Source of the DNA: Mycobacterium sp. 1164985.4
Lineage (GTDB): Bacteria; Actinomycetota; Actinomycetes; Mycobacteriales; Mycobacteriaceae
Direction of reading: 5' to 3'
Length of the DNA: 64,000 bases
Assembly (NCBI RefSeq): GCF_001668575.1
Contig: NZ_LZMD01000012.1
Location: 17,632 to 81,631, forward strand
In this document: piece after piece, positions 17,047 through 26,496 of the stretch
Numbering within the stretch: position 1 is the stretch's first letter
How the letters are laid out: the number at the start of each line of letters is the position of its first letter
Program-made: the position numbers and the translations under genes
The notes under the pieces: model-generated
The model's input: only the letters and a program-made list of their open reading frames with translations
Told to the model about the DNA's origin: nothing
The model's database searches: none

Positions 17047-17418
17047 ATGTGGGAATTCGCGGTGATACTGCTGCTGGTCGGTGCGCTGGTGCTGCTGGCC
17101 CGGCCGATGCTGATGCGCCGCCGCGGCGCCCCCACCGATTGGCCGTCGGGTCAGCTGCTGGTCACCGGTGTCAGCCCGCGGCCGACTGACGTCACCGGGC
17201 CGCAATACGTGACGATCACCGGCGTCATCAACGGCCCCACGGTCAACGAGCACGTCGTGTACCAGCGGCTCGAGGTGGACGTCGACGACTGGCCGACGAT
17301 GGGCCAGCTGTTCCCGGTCGTCTACTCGCCGAAGAACCCGGACAACTGGCGCTTCGCGCCGCAGGGCCTGCCGCCGGACGCCGCGCCGCCGCCTCCGCCG
17401 CCGCAGCCGTACACCTGA
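17047..17418 (+). CDS. small conserved membrane protein, single N-terminal helix
   Basis: A 123-residue protein of unknown function. One hydrophobic segment ([19 protein letters not shown], about residues 3-21) is followed by basic residues, so the rest probably faces the cytoplasm. A beta-rich domain ([35 protein letters not shown]) follows and the end is proline-rich. I start at ATG 17047 because the hydrophobic helix begins there; an earlier in-frame ATG overlaps hisN and lacks a ribosome site. Its TGA (17416-17418) directly abuts the fprA stop. Confidence 0.7.
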   Translation: MWEFAVILLLVGALVLLARPMLMRRRGAPTDWPSGQLLVTGVSPRPTDVTGPQYVTITGVINGPTVNEHVVYQRLEVDVDDWPTMGQLFPVVYSPKNPDNWRFAPQGLPPDAAPPPPPPQPYT

Positions 17419-18783
17419 TCAGCCGTGCCCGATCCGCAACATCTCGGCCACGCTGGTCAGCTTCACCCGCGGCCGTCCATGCGGTTCGCCCGCTGACCGT
17501 TCGTACTCGTCGATCAGCCGCCAGTGGTCGTCGGTGATGACCTTCGGCTGACGCTCGACCAGCCATTCCGCCAACCGTCTCGAATGGTTCTCGTCGAAGT
17601 CGGACAACTGCGCACCGGACAGATCGGCGATCAGCGTGTCGACCGTTTCCTGCGAGTCGCTCTTGTTGCTGCCGATGACGCCGGTCGGGCCCCGCTTGAT
17701 CCAGCCGACAACGTATTCGTTGCGGCGGCCCTCGACGCGGCCGCCGGAGTGCGGGATCGTGCCGCTGCGCTCGTCGAACGGCAGACCGGGCGTCGGCACA
17801 CCGCGGTAGCCGACGGCGCGCACCACCAGCTGGGCGGGCACCTCCTCGCGTTCACCGGTGTCCTTGGCGACGATGCGGCCGTTCTCCTCGACCAGCTCGT
17901 TGCGTCCGAGCACGATCGATTCGACGCGGCCGTCGCCCTTGATCTCGATCGGGGAGGTGCGGAACCGGAAGACGATGCGCCGCTTGGCATTCTTGGGTGT
18001 CTGCTCGGCGTAGCCGCGCAACACCCTGATGTTGTTGCGGACGGTCTTGCCCGCCGCTTCGAGGTCGTCGTCGGTGATGTCGGCGAAGTCGGCGGGATCG
18101 ATGACGATGTCGACGTCGCCGAGGCCCTCGAGGTGCCCGAGCTCGCGCAGCTCCAAGGTGGTGAACGGCGCCTGCAAAGGACCGCGCCTGCCGACGACGA
18201 GGACCTCCTCGACCCCGCGGTCGTGCAGCGACTTCAACGCGTGGTCGGCGATGTCCGTCGCAGCGAGCACATCGGGGTCGGTGACGAGGATCCGCGCGAC
18301 GTCGAGCGCGACGTTGCCGTTGCCGATCACGACGGCGCGGCCGCTGGAGATGTCCGGCGCGATCTCCTCGAAATGCGGATGCGCGTTGTACCAGCCGACG
18401 AAATCGACTGCGGCGACGCTGCCGGGCAGGTCTTCGCCCGGGATGCCCAGCGCCCTATCCGATTGAGCACCGACGGCGTAGATCACCGCGTCGTACTGTT
18501 CGGCCAACTCGGCGGGATGCACGTGCTCGCCGACGGCGACGTTGCCGAAGAACCGGAACCGCGGATCGAGCGCCGTCTTCTCGAACTGGGCGCTGATCGA
18601 CTTGATCTTCGGATGGTCGGGGGCCACACCCGAGCGCACCAGCCCCCACGGGGTCGGGAGCATCTCGAGCATGTCGACGCGCACGTCGGCGTCTTCGCGA
18701 GAGTCGGCGAACTTGAGCAACGACGCGGCGGCGAAGTAACCCGAGGGCCCTGAGCCGACGATCGCCACGTGGTAGGGGCGCAT
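17419..18783 (-). CDS. fprA: NADPH-ferredoxin reductase FprA
   Basis: A 454-residue adrenodoxin-reductase-type flavoprotein. The FAD site is VAIVGSGPSGYFAAASLLK at the N-terminus, and the NADPH site VVIGNGNVALDVARILV lies about residues 150-166. The PTPWGLVRSGVAPDHPKIK stretch and the C-terminal VVGWIKRGPTGVIGSNK are hallmarks. It moves electrons from NADPH to ferredoxins, which in turn could serve P450s such as those at 61-64 kb. Length and neighbour order (next to prfB) match the M. tuberculosis gene. ATG start. Confidence 0.93.
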   Translation of the reverse strand: MRPYHVAIVGSGPSGYFAAASLLKFADSREDADVRVDMLEMLPTPWGLVRSGVAPDHPKIKSISAQFEKTALDPRFRFFGNVAVGEHVHPAELAEQYDAVIYAVGAQSDRALGIPGEDLPGSVAAVDFVGWYNAHPHFEEIAPDISSGRAVVIGNGNVALDVARILVTDPDVLAATDIADHALKSLHDRGVEEVLVVGRRGPLQAPFTTLELRELGHLEGLGDVDIVIDPADFADITDDDLEAAGKTVRNNIRVLRGYAEQTPKNAKRRIVFRFRTSPIEIKGDGRVESIVLGRNELVEENGRIVAKDTGEREEVPAQLVVRAVGYRGVPTPGLPFDERSGTIPHSGGRVEGRRNEYVVGWIKRGPTGVIGSNKSDSQETVDTLIADLSGAQLSDFDENHSRRLAEWLVERQPKVITDDHWRLIDEYERSAGEPHGRPRVKLTSVAEMLRIGHG

Positions 18784-18944
18784 GGATACCTTTTGTCGAG
18801 TTTCCTGTCGCTGTCCGGCCTCGCGCAGGGGGCTGTCGCGTCGGGGCCGGCCGGTTACGACTCCGATGCTAGAACGCTTACCGCATTCGTTGCCGCCAGT
18901 CGTGAGAACCGGCCTCGATCGGCACCCGGGTAACCTGAACTCCC

Positions 18945-20051
18945 GTGGATCCTGACCGTCAAGCCGACCTCGCCGCCCTTGACTCCACCCTGACCACGGT
19001 GGAGCGGGTGCTTGACGTCGAGGGCCTCCGCGGTCGCATCGAGAAGCTCGAGCACGAGGCCTCCGACCCGAACCTGTGGGACGACCAGGCGCGCGCCCAG
19101 AAGGTCACCAGCGAGCTGTCGCACGCGCAGGGCGAGCTGCGGCGCGTCGAGGAGCTGCGGCAGCGGCTCGACGACCTGCCGGTGATGTACGAGCTGGCTG
19201 CTGAAGAGGGCAGTGCCGACGAACTCGCTGAGGCCGACGCGGAGCTGAGCAAGCTGCGCGAGGATATCGAGGCGATGGAGGTCCGCACCCTGCTGTCCGG
19301 CGAGTACGACGAGCGCGAGGCAGTTGTCACCATCCGTTCAGGCGCCGGCGGGGTGGACGCCGCGGACTGGGCCGAGATGTTGATGCGCATGTACATCCGC
19401 TGGGCCGAACAGCACGACTACCCCGTCGAGGTTTTCGACATCTCCTACGCCGAAGAGGCGGGCATCAAGAGCGCGACCTTCGCCGTGCACGCGCCGTTCG
19501 CCTACGGCACGTTGTCGGTCGAGCAGGGCACCCACCGCCTGGTGCGCATCAGCCCCTTCGACAACCAGAGCCGAAGGCAGACGTCGTTCGCCGATGTCGA
19601 GGTGCTGCCGGTGGTCGAGACCACCGACCACATCGACATCCCGGAAAGCGATGTGCGCGTTGATGTCTACCGCTCCAGCGGGCCGGGTGGCCAGTCGGTG
19701 AACACGACGGACTCAGCGGTCCGCCTTACCCACATCCCGACGGGCATCGTGGTGACGTGTCAGAACGAGAAGTCGCAGCTGCAGAACAAGGTTTCGGCGA
19801 TGCGGGTTCTGCAGGCAAAACTGTTGGAGCGCAAGCGCTTGGAAGAGCGCGCGGAGATGGACGCCCTCAAGGGCGACGGCGGCAGCTCGTGGGGCAACCA
19901 AATGCGGTCCTACGTGTTGCACCCCTACCAGATGGTCAAGGACCTGCGCACCGAGTTCGAGGTCGGCAACCCGGCCGCGGTGCTGGACGGGGACATCGAC
20001 GGGTTCCTGGAAGCCGGGATCCGTTGGCGCAAGAGCCAATCAGACGATTAG
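18945..20051 (+). CDS. prfB: peptide chain release factor 2
   Basis: A 368-residue RF2, which recognises UGA and UAA and releases the finished protein. The codon-reading tripeptide SPF is in [15 protein letters not shown], and the peptidyl-transferase motif GGQ is in [17 protein letters not shown]. The start is GTG 18945. The frame is continuous from that start, so there is no programmed +1 frameshift of the kind found in many bacteria. It is the first gene of a plus-strand block through mscS, ftsEX and smpB. Confidence 0.96.
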   Translation: MDPDRQADLAALDSTLTTVERVLDVEGLRGRIEKLEHEASDPNLWDDQARAQKVTSELSHAQGELRRVEELRQRLDDLPVMYELAAEEGSADELAEADAELSKLREDIEAMEVRTLLSGEYDEREAVVTIRSGAGGVDAADWAEMLMRMYIRWAEQHDYPVEVFDISYAEEAGIKSATFAVHAPFAYGTLSVEQGTHRLVRISPFDNQSRRQTSFADVEVLPVVETTDHIDIPESDVRVDVYRSSGPGGQSVNTTDSAVRLTHIPTGIVVTCQNEKSQLQNKVSAMRVLQAKLLERKRLEERAEMDALKGDGGSSWGNQMRSYVLHPYQMVKDLRTEFEVGNPAAVLDGDIDGFLEAGIRWRKSQSDD

Positions 20052-20058
20052 CACCGAG

Positions 20059-21036
20059 ATGAACAGCACCGTACTCGCCTTCGACTTTGCCGAGCGCTGG
20101 ACTGGCTTCTGGGCCGGCAATATCGGAGTGTGGATCCTCGACCGCGGGGTGCGCATCGCGCTCCTGCTCATCGGCGGCGTGCTGGCAGCGCGGTTCATCA
20201 ATTGGGGCGCAATGAAGGTCGTGCGCCGCCTCGACGCCGAGTACGCGGGCAGTGACCAGTTGGTGCGCTCGGAGACCACGAAGCACCGCCAGGCGGTCGC
20301 GTCGGTGATCTCGTGGGTTTCGGTCGCGCTGCTGTTCGTCATCGTGATCGTCGAGGTGACGGACATCCTCGCCATCCCGATCGGATCGCTGGTTGCGCCC
20401 GCCGCGGTGCTGGGCGCCGCCCTGGGCTTCGGCGCGCAGCGGCTCGTGCAGGATCTGCTCTCGGGATTCTTCATCATCACCGAGAAGCAGTACGGCTTCG
20501 GCGACCTGGTGTCGTTGACGGTGACGGGTGTCGCGGCGCCGGCCGAGGGCACCGTCGAGGACGTCACGTTGCGCGTCACCAAGCTGCGCTCTAGCGAGGG
20601 CGAGATGATGACGATCCCCAACGGTCAGATCGTCAAATCGGTCAACCTGTCGAAGGACTGGGCGCGCGCCGTCATCGACATCCCCGTCCCGACGTCGGCC
20701 GACCTGAACGAGGTCAACGACCTGCTGCACAGCGTCGCGGAACGCGCGTACGAGGATCCGGCGCTGCGTGATCTGTTGCTCGACGCGCCGCAATTGATGG
20801 GGGTGGAGAGCATCGAGCTCGACACCGTCAATCTGCGGATGGTGGCGCGCACCCTGCCCGGGAAGCAGTTCGAGGTCGGCCGCAGGCTCCGGGTCCTGGT
20901 CATCCGCGCGCTGCGGCGCGGCGGGATCTCGTCACCCGGTGACGAGCACAACCCGATGATCGCCGCGATCCCGCATCCGGCGGCCGTCCCCGAGGGCGGC
21001 GAGCCGACCCAACCATCGCCGGAGCAGAAGCCGTGA
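20059..21036 (+). CDS. MscS-family mechanosensitive ion channel
   Basis: A 325-residue membrane protein. Three hydrophobic helices fall at about residues 24-46, 75-95 and 105-135. The third carries the pore signature AAVLGAALGFGAQRLVQDLLSG. The cytosolic beta domain (YGFGDLVSLTVTG, VEDVTLRVTKL, MMTIPNGQIVKS) follows, and the C-terminus is proline-rich. Such channels open under membrane tension to relieve osmotic downshock. It begins 7 nt after prfB and overlaps the next gene by 4 nt. Confidence 0.9.
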   Translation: MNSTVLAFDFAERWTGFWAGNIGVWILDRGVRIALLLIGGVLAARFINWGAMKVVRRLDAEYAGSDQLVRSETTKHRQAVASVISWVSVALLFVIVIVEVTDILAIPIGSLVAPAAVLGAALGFGAQRLVQDLLSGFFIITEKQYGFGDLVSLTVTGVAAPAEGTVEDVTLRVTKLRSSEGEMMTIPNGQIVKSVNLSKDWARAVIDIPVPTSADLNEVNDLLHSVAERAYEDPALRDLLLDAPQLMGVESIELDTVNLRMVARTLPGKQFEVGRRLRVLVIRALRRGGISSPGDEHNPMIAAIPHPAAVPEGGEPTQPSPEQKP

Positions 21037-21482
21037 GGAACTGGTTCCGGGGCCGTCTGGGCCGGATGCGGGTGTCGACCGTCGTGCTGATGGTCGCGTT
21101 CGTGGCGCTGTTCTGGGTGAACCAGACCTTCGAGCCGCCACCCACCCCGCCGGCGGCGCCCACCGAGGCCGTGGTGCCGCCCGGTTTCGTACCCGACCCG
21201 AACTACACATGGGTGCCGCGCACCAACGTGCGGCGGCCCAAGGAACCACCCACCACGACCACAACCACCACCACGACGACCACGACGAGCCCGACGGGGA
21301 CCACGGTCACCACGTCACCGACGCCGACGACGACCGTGATCGACCCCGACGGCCCCGGGCCGCGGCAGCCCACCACCGAGACCCTCGGACCGGAGACGAC
21401 ACCGACGACGCAGCCGCCCCTGTTCCCCCCGCTCCCGCAATTGCTGCCGTCGCCGGCACCGGCCCCGGGTCCGGTCAGCTAG
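21033..21482 (+). CDS. proline/threonine-rich membrane-anchored protein
   Basis: A 149-residue protein of unknown function that starts on GTG and overlaps the MscS gene by 4 nt. Residues about 11-28 form one membrane anchor (VVLMVAFVALFWVNQTF). The rest is low-complexity: proline-rich, then a run of Thr from repeated ACC/ACG codons (about 21250-21295), then Pro/Thr/Leu. The composition suggests an extended stalk in the periplasmic space. Its location between mscS and ftsE is conserved in mycobacteria. Confidence 0.75.
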   Translation: MRNWFRGRLGRMRVSTVVLMVAFVALFWVNQTFEPPPTPPAAPTEAVVPPGFVPDPNYTWVPRTNVRRPKEPPTTTTTTTTTTTTSPTGTTVTTSPTPTTTVIDPDGPGPRQPTTETLGPETTPTTQPPLFPPLPQLLPSPAPAPGPVS

Positions 21483-21518
21483 GGCATCGCTGTTCCCCCG
21501 CTACACTGGCGTGCCGTG

Positions 21519-22208
21519 ATGATCACCCTCAACAATGTGACCAAGCAGTACAAGTCGTCTGCGCGGCCCGCGCTCGACAATGTCTCGGTCAAGATCGACA
21601 AGGGTGAGTTCGTCTTCCTCATCGGGCCGTCGGGTTCGGGCAAGTCGACGTTCATGCGGCTGCTGCTGGCCGAGGAGACCCCGACCCACGGCGACATCCA
21701 GGTGTCGAAGTTCCATGTCAACAAGCTGTCGGGCCGGCATATCCCCAGCCTGCGGCAGGTGATCGGCTGCGTGTTCCAGGACTTTCGGCTGCTGCAGCAG
21801 AAGACCGTCTTCGAGAACGTCGCGTTTGCGCTCGAGGTCATCGGCAAACGCGCCGACACCATCAACCGCGTGGTGCCCGACGTACTGGAGATGGTCGGGC
21901 TCTCTGGCAAGGCCAACCGCCTGCCCGCCGAACTGTCCGGTGGCGAACAGCAGCGCGTCGCGATCGCCCGGGCTTTCGTTAACCGCCCGCTGGTGCTGCT
22001 TGCCGACGAGCCAACGGGCAACCTGGACCCCGAGACCAGCAAGGACATCATGGATCTGCTCGAGCGGATCAACCGCACCGGTACCACGGTGCTGATGGCC
22101 ACCCATGACCACCACATCGTCGACTCAATGCGCCAGCGGGTCGTCGAACTCGAACTCGGCCGGCTGATTCGCGACGAGCAGCGCGGCGTCTACGGAATGG
22201 ATCGCTAG
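21519..22208 (+). CDS. ftsE: cell division ATP-binding protein FtsE
   Basis: A 229-residue ABC ATPase that pairs with FtsX to control septal peptidoglycan hydrolysis. Walker A is GPSGSGKS (about residues 36-43), the signature is [14 protein letters not shown], and Walker B is [16 protein letters not shown] start at ATG 21519 ([14 protein letters not shown]); a GTG directly before it would add one residue. The stop codon shares its last base with the ftsX GTG start. Confidence 0.95.
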   Translation: MITLNNVTKQYKSSARPALDNVSVKIDKGEFVFLIGPSGSGKSTFMRLLLAEETPTHGDIQVSKFHVNKLSGRHIPSLRQVIGCVFQDFRLLQQKTVFENVAFALEVIGKRADTINRVVPDVLEMVGLSGKANRLPAELSGGEQQRVAIARAFVNRPLVLLADEPTGNLDPETSKDIMDLLERINRTGTTVLMATHDHHIVDSMRQRVVELELGRLIRDEQRGVYGMDR

Positions 22209-23104
22209 TGCGCTTCGGCTTCCTCATCAACGAGGTCCTCACTGGATTTCGTCGCAACGTCACCATGACCGTGGCGATGATCCTGACGACCGCGATCTCG
22301 ATCGGGCTCTTCGGCGGCGGCCTGCTGGTCGTGCGGCTGGCCGACCAGTCCCGCAACATCTACCTCGACCGCGTCGAGAGCCAGGTGTTCTTGACCAACG
22401 ATGTCTCGGCCAACGACCCGTCGTGTGACGCCGACCCGTGCAAGGCGCTGCGCCAGCAGATCGAGGACCGCGGCGACGTGCGTTCGGTGCGCTTCCTCAA
22501 CCGGGACGAGGCCTACGACGACGCGATCAAGAAGTTCCCGCAGTACAAGGACGTAGCGGGGCGCGATGCGTTCCCGGCGTCGTTCATCGTCAAGCTCGAC
22601 AACCCCGAACAGCACAAGGATTTCGACCAGGCGATGGTCGGCCAGCCCGGCGTGCTCAACGTGCTCAACCAGAAGGAGCTCATCGACCGGCTGTTCGCGG
22701 TGCTCGACGGAATCAGTAACGCAGCGTTCGCGGTGGCGCTGGTTCAGGCGGTCGGCGCGGTTCTGTTGATAGCCAACATGGTCCAAGTCGCGGCCTACAC
22801 CAGACGCACCGAGATCGGCATCATGCGACTGGTCGGGGCCAGTCGCTGGTACACCCAGTTGCCGTTCCTGGTGGAGGCCATGCTGGCGGCGTTGATCGGT
22901 GTGATCATCGCGATCGTCGGGCTGATAGTGGTGCGGGCGCTGTTCCTGGAGAACGCGCTGAACCAGTTCTATCAAGCGAATTTGATCGCCAAGGTCGACT
23001 ACGCCGACGTGCTGTACTTCAGCGCACCGCTGATGCTGTTCCTCGGGCTGGCGATGTCGGGCATCACCGCGTACGTCACACTGCGGCTCTACATACGAAG
23101 GTAG
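22208..23104 (+). CDS. ftsX: cell division protein FtsX
   Basis: A 298-residue membrane partner of FtsE. Four transmembrane segments are visible: one near residues 20-42, then an extracellular domain of about 130 residues (with [19 protein letters not shown], two cysteines that may pair), then three more helices in the C-terminal FtsX/MacB domain ([50 protein letters not shown]). The extracellular domain is expected to engage a peptidoglycan hydrolase. GTG start overlaps the ftsE stop by one base. Confidence 0.95.
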   Translation: MRFGFLINEVLTGFRRNVTMTVAMILTTAISIGLFGGGLLVVRLADQSRNIYLDRVESQVFLTNDVSANDPSCDADPCKALRQQIEDRGDVRSVRFLNRDEAYDDAIKKFPQYKDVAGRDAFPASFIVKLDNPEQHKDFDQAMVGQPGVLNVLNQKELIDRLFAVLDGISNAAFAVALVQAVGAVLLIANMVQVAAYTRRTEIGIMRLVGASRWYTQLPFLVEAMLAALIGVIIAIVGLIVVRALFLENALNQFYQANLIAKVDYADVLYFSAPLMLFLGLAMSGITAYVTLRLYIRR

Positions 23105-23106
23105 CC

Positions 23107-23613
23107 GTGGCCAAAAAGGGCGCCAAGAAAGCCGATCCGTCACGCTCCGGGAACAACAGGGTTGTCGCGACCAATCGTAAAGCGCGGCATAACTATTCGA
23201 TCCTGGAGACGTTCGAGGCGGGCATCCAGCTGGTCGGCACCGAGGTCAAGAGCCTGCGGGACGGACAGGCGTCGCTGGCCGACGCGTTCGCCACCGTCGA
23301 CGACGGCGAGGTCTGGCTGCGCAATGTGCACATCCCGGAGTATCACCACGGCACCTGGACCAACCACGCGCCGCGGCGCAACCGCAAACTGCTGATGCAC
23401 CGCCGACAGATCGATCAGCTGATCGGCCGGATCCGCGACGGCAACCTCACACTCGTGCCGCTGTCGCTGTACTTCACCGAGGGCAAGGTGAAGGTGGAAC
23501 TGGCTTTGGCCCGCGGTAAGGAGGCCCGCGACAAGCGCCAGGACCTGGCTCGCCGCGACGCGCAGCGTGAGATCACCCGCGAGTTGGGTCGCCGTGCCAA
23601 GGGCATGACCTGA
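23107..23613 (+). CDS. smpB: SsrA-binding protein SmpB
   Basis: A 168-residue tmRNA-binding protein for rescue of stalled ribosomes. The core starts at [32 protein letters not shown], and the basic C-terminal tail ([19 protein letters not shown]) enters the mRNA channel. It starts on GTG 2 nt after ftsX. Its partner RNA, ssrA, is encoded 1.85 kb downstream. Confidence 0.96.
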   Translation: MAKKGAKKADPSRSGNNRVVATNRKARHNYSILETFEAGIQLVGTEVKSLRDGQASLADAFATVDDGEVWLRNVHIPEYHHGTWTNHAPRRNRKLLMHRRQIDQLIGRIRDGNLTLVPLSLYFTEGKVKVELALARGKEARDKRQDLARRDAQREITRELGRRAKGMT

Positions 23614-24455
23614 TCGGAGTCGCGCTGGCGCTGGCGTCGGCGCTGGGGTACGGGATCAGCGATTTTGTCGGAGGGCTGGCCTCCCGCCGCGTCGCCGCGC
23701 TGCGCGTCGTGCTGGTCTCCTACCCGATCGCGATGGTGGTGCTTGCCGCGGTGGCGGTGCCGATCGGCGGTGACGTGTCCCGGGATGCAGTCGTGTGGGG
23801 CGTGCTGTGCGGGGTCTCGCAGGCGTTCGGGGTGTGGTGGTTCTACGCCGCGCTCGGCTCGGGACCGATTTCGGTGGTCTCGCCGCTGACCGCGATTCTG
23901 GTGGCAGGCATCCCCGTCGGGGTCGGGTTGGCGTTGGGGGAGCGGCCCGGGCTGATCGCGGGCGTGGGCGTCGTGCTGGCGCTGATCGCGGTGGTCCTGG
24001 TCAGCCGCGAGGCCTCCGACGAGGACGTCAAGGAGCACCGGTTCACGCCGAAGGTGGCGTGGCTGACGGTCGGCTCGGGCGTGGCGTTCGGGCTCAACTT
24101 CGTGCTGATCGACCAGGCGCCGGTGGACGCCAAGCTGTGGCCACTGGTGTTCGCACGGGCGTCGGCGACGGCGCTGGTGATCCTCATCGCGGGCCTGAGC
24201 AGAAACCTGCGCCCGCCATCCGGAGACCCGCTGAAATTGGCGGTGCTGGCCGCGTTCCTGGACGTCGGGGCGAACATCGCGATGCTCATGGCGCTGCAGG
24301 CGGCGCTGCTGTCGCTCGCGGGCGTGCTGATGTCGTTGTATCCGGCGGCGACGGTCCTGCTGGCGATAGTGGTGCTGCGCGAGCGGGTCACCCGATGGCA
24401 GGCGCTCGGAATGGTGCTGGCACTCGGCGCCGTGGCGATGATCGCCGCGGGTTAG
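23610..24455 (+). CDS. DMT superfamily (EamA) transporter, probable CTG start
   Basis: A 10-helix drug/metabolite-type transporter of about 281 residues with two EamA repeats. The natural N-terminus ([21 protein letters not shown], first helix) lies before any ATG, GTG or TTG in frame; the first such codon is GTG at 23709, which would delete helix 1. A CTG at 23610 overlaps the smpB stop as CTGA and has AAGGG 6 nt upstream, so I place the start there. Substrate unknown. If CTG is not used, the gene begins at 23709. Confidence 0.75.
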   Translation: MIGVALALASALGYGISDFVGGLASRRVAALRVVLVSYPIAMVVLAAVAVPIGGDVSRDAVVWGVLCGVSQAFGVWWFYAALGSGPISVVSPLTAILVAGIPVGVGLALGERPGLIAGVGVVLALIAVVLVSREASDEDVKEHRFTPKVAWLTVGSGVAFGLNFVLIDQAPVDAKLWPLVFARASATALVILIAGLSRNLRPPSGDPLKLAVLAAFLDVGANIAMLMALQAALLSLAGVLMSLYPAATVLLAIVVLRERVTRWQALGMVLALGAVAMIAAG

Positions 24456-24511
24456 CAGGTAATGAAGAAATGAGGGTGCTCACGGACGGCGGCGTGGCAG
24501 CATCACGGGTG

Positions 24512-25348
24512 ATGACGCGCCCGGTGACTCGATTGGACAAAGCGGCTGTGCTCGACGCACTGTTCGCGCAGTGGGACGGCATCGGGGAAGTGGTCGACGG
24601 GCTGACCGATGCCCAGTGGCTGGCGCCGTCGCCACTACCCGGCTGGTCGGTTCGCGACGTCGTCGCGCATGTGGTCGGGACGGAGTCGATGTTGCAGGGC
24701 ATCGGCACGCCGGAGGCCGACATCGACGTCTCCACGCTCAAGCACGTGCGCAACGACATCGGGGTCATGAACGAGCGGTGGGTCCGGCATCTGCGGGCCT
24801 TACCGGTCGAGGACCTGCTGAAGAGGTTCCGCTCGATCACCGGACAGCGGCGAGAAGCCCTGGCCGCGATTTCCGAGGGCGACTGGAACGAAGTCACCCT
24901 CACACCTGCGGGGCCGGACACCTACGGCCGATTCATGCGGGTGCGGATCTTCGACTGCTGGATGCACGAGCACGACATCCGCGACGCACTCGGGCAGCCG
25001 GTGAGCGACCGGGCGGGGCGGCCGTCGGAACTCGCGCTGGACGAGATGGCGGCCAGCATGGGCTTCGTGGTGGGCAAACTGGGCCGGGCGCCGGACGGAT
25101 CCCGTGTCTCGATCGTGTTGACCGGGCCCCTTGGCAGGACGATCAACGTCGCGGTCGAGGGCCGCGCGCACGTCGTCGAGGACTTCGGCGGCGCCGAGCC
25201 GACGACCACCATCACGCTCGACGCGCTGCTGTTCGCCCGGCTGGCAGGGGGCCGGACCTCGTTGGCCCAGCACGCCGACGCCGTCGGATACAGCGGCGAT
25301 GAAGGGATCGGCAGGCGCGTCGTCGAGCACCTCAACTATGTGATCTGA
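24512..25348 (+). CDS. TIGR03083 / maleylpyruvate-isomerase-like metal-binding protein
   Basis: A 278-residue protein with the DinB-like four-helix fold of the maleylpyruvate isomerase N-terminal family: LFAQWDGIGEVVDGLTDAQW, then the hallmark LPGWSVRDVVAHVVGTES with a metal-binding His, then IFDCWMHEHDIRDALG with two more His. Such proteins are mycothiol-dependent transferases or isomerases in some cases, but most are uncharacterised. I use ATG 24512; an ATG at 24470 would add 14 residues. It lies downstream of the transporter and before ssrA. Confidence 0.82.
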   Translation: MTRPVTRLDKAAVLDALFAQWDGIGEVVDGLTDAQWLAPSPLPGWSVRDVVAHVVGTESMLQGIGTPEADIDVSTLKHVRNDIGVMNERWVRHLRALPVEDLLKRFRSITGQRREALAAISEGDWNEVTLTPAGPDTYGRFMRVRIFDCWMHEHDIRDALGQPVSDRAGRPSELALDEMAASMGFVVGKLGRAPDGSRVSIVLTGPLGRTINVAVEGRAHVVEDFGGAEPTTTITLDALLFARLAGGRTSLAQHADAVGYSGDEGIGRRVVEHLNYVI

Positions 25349-25461
25349 CCTGCAGCGATGCGCCTGTGAGGGAATAAATGATTGTGGTGAGGTGCTGCAG
25401 GTCGCGTAGGATGGAATGTCCCGCCGGAGGTTGGCGGGCATGGTGTTGGACAACTCAACAA

Positions 25462-25827
25462 GGGGCTGAACGGTTTCGACTTCGAGCGTCGAATCAAGGG
25501 AAGCGTGCCGGTGCAGGCAAGAGACCACCGTAAGCGTCGTTGCAACCAATTAAGCGCCGATTCCAGTCAGCGCGACTACGCCCTCGCTGCCTAAGCGACG
25601 GCTAGTCTGTCAGCCCGGGGGAGCCCTCGACCCGGTGTCTGGCATCAGCTAGAGGGATAAACCGGTGAGTTCGGTCGCGGGACTCATCGGGACACCAAAC
25701 AGCGACTGGGATCGTCATCCTGACTTGTTCGCGTGATCAGGAGATCCGAGTAGAGGCATAGCGAACTGCGCACGGAGAAGCCTTGAGGGAACGCCGTAGG
25801 ACCCGGGTTCGATTCCCGGCAGCTCCA
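25462..25827 (+). ncRNA. ssrA: transfer-messenger RNA (tmRNA)
   Basis: The 5' end GGGGCTG (25462-25468) pairs with CAGCTCC (25820-25826) as the acceptor stem, with A as discriminator, and a T-arm GGTTCGATTCC lies just upstream of the 3' side. CCA is not encoded (the genome reads CGA). The tag frame runs from GCC 25556 to TAA 25592-25594 and encodes ADSSQRDYALAA, close to the known mycobacterial tag. The RNA frees stalled ribosomes together with SmpB. A TAGGAT element at about 25407-25412 and a CCCGCC/GGCGGG hairpin lie in the probable leader, which RNase P would remove. Confidence 0.96.
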
Positions 25828-25831
25828 CGAC

Positions 25832-25872
25832 AGAAGGGCCACGTCCAAAGACGTGGCCCTTCTGGCTTTGTT
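25832..25872 (+). terminator. strong intrinsic terminator of ssrA
   Basis: Arms at 25832-25845 and 25850-25863 pair perfectly over 14 bp with a CAAA loop, and a T-rich GGCTTTGTTC follows. It begins 5 nt after the end of tmRNA. It is the longest perfect intrinsic terminator stem I see in the window. Confidence 0.9.
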
Positions 25873-25904
25873 CCGGACGGTATCCCAGCAGCCGTGGGAA
25901 AGAC

Positions 25905-26396
25905 CTACTCCGGGAACGTCATGCTCCAACCGCGGTAGGTGTAGTTGGCGTCTCCCACACTGGGACTGGGCAGGATCTGGATGTTGCTCCCGTCGCCGTA
26001 TCCCGGTGACAGGCCCTGGACGCCGGCGGATATGTACGTTCCGTCCCCGCGGGAAATGTCGATGTGGGGCCCCACGAATCCCTTACTGAAGACGAGTGCC
26101 CCACGTGGGGGATTTCTGTCGGTGTGGATCTTGCCTTGTTCGAGAAGAGCTTGATACATGGTCTCGGACGCGCCGTCCCAACCGAATTCGGCCTGCGACA
26201 CGCCGAATGCGTGGGCCACCAGAGCTTCGCATCCGTAGATGCCGAATTCGTCTGTCCCAAGGAGGCTTTCGGCCTTGGCGATGGCGGCGTCGATATCGGG
26301 GATGGTGGACCGTGGTTCAGCGGGTGCACTCGGCGCGAAGGTTAGCATCGCGGCGAGCCATACGGCCGGCAGAAGCAGACAGTTTCGGAGGTTCAT
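25905..26396 (-). CDS. secreted NlpC/P60- or CHAP-like protein
   Basis: A 163-residue exported protein. The signal peptide is MNLRNCLLLPAVWLAAML with cleavage near SAPAEP. The mature part has YGCEALVAHAFGV, with a Cys where NlpC/P60 and CHAP peptidases hold the nucleophile, and PHIDISRGDGTYISAG, with a His where the base is expected. It may hydrolyse peptidoglycan peptides, but the similarity is limited to these motifs. I use the ATG at 26396, as the signal peptide begins there. It converges on the ssrA terminator. Confidence 0.62.
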   Translation of the reverse strand: MNLRNCLLLPAVWLAAMLTFAPSAPAEPRSTIPDIDAAIAKAESLLGTDEFGIYGCEALVAHAFGVSQAEFGWDGASETMYQALLEQGKIHTDRNPPRGALVFSKGFVGPHIDISRGDGTYISAGVQGLSPGYGDGSNIQILPSPSVGDANYTYRGWSMTFPE

Positions 26397-26496
26397 ATCA
26401 CCCGGTTCCAGTTCTCGACCTGCATGCTGACATTGTTTAGCCATCTGCCCGCCAGCGCATCACGTGGCACTTTGGTCAACCATCGACCGGTGTGGT

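Noticed and set aside
18945..20051. Programmed frameshift in prfB
   Set aside because: The reading frame is continuous from the GTG start with no in-frame UGA, so no frameshift is needed.
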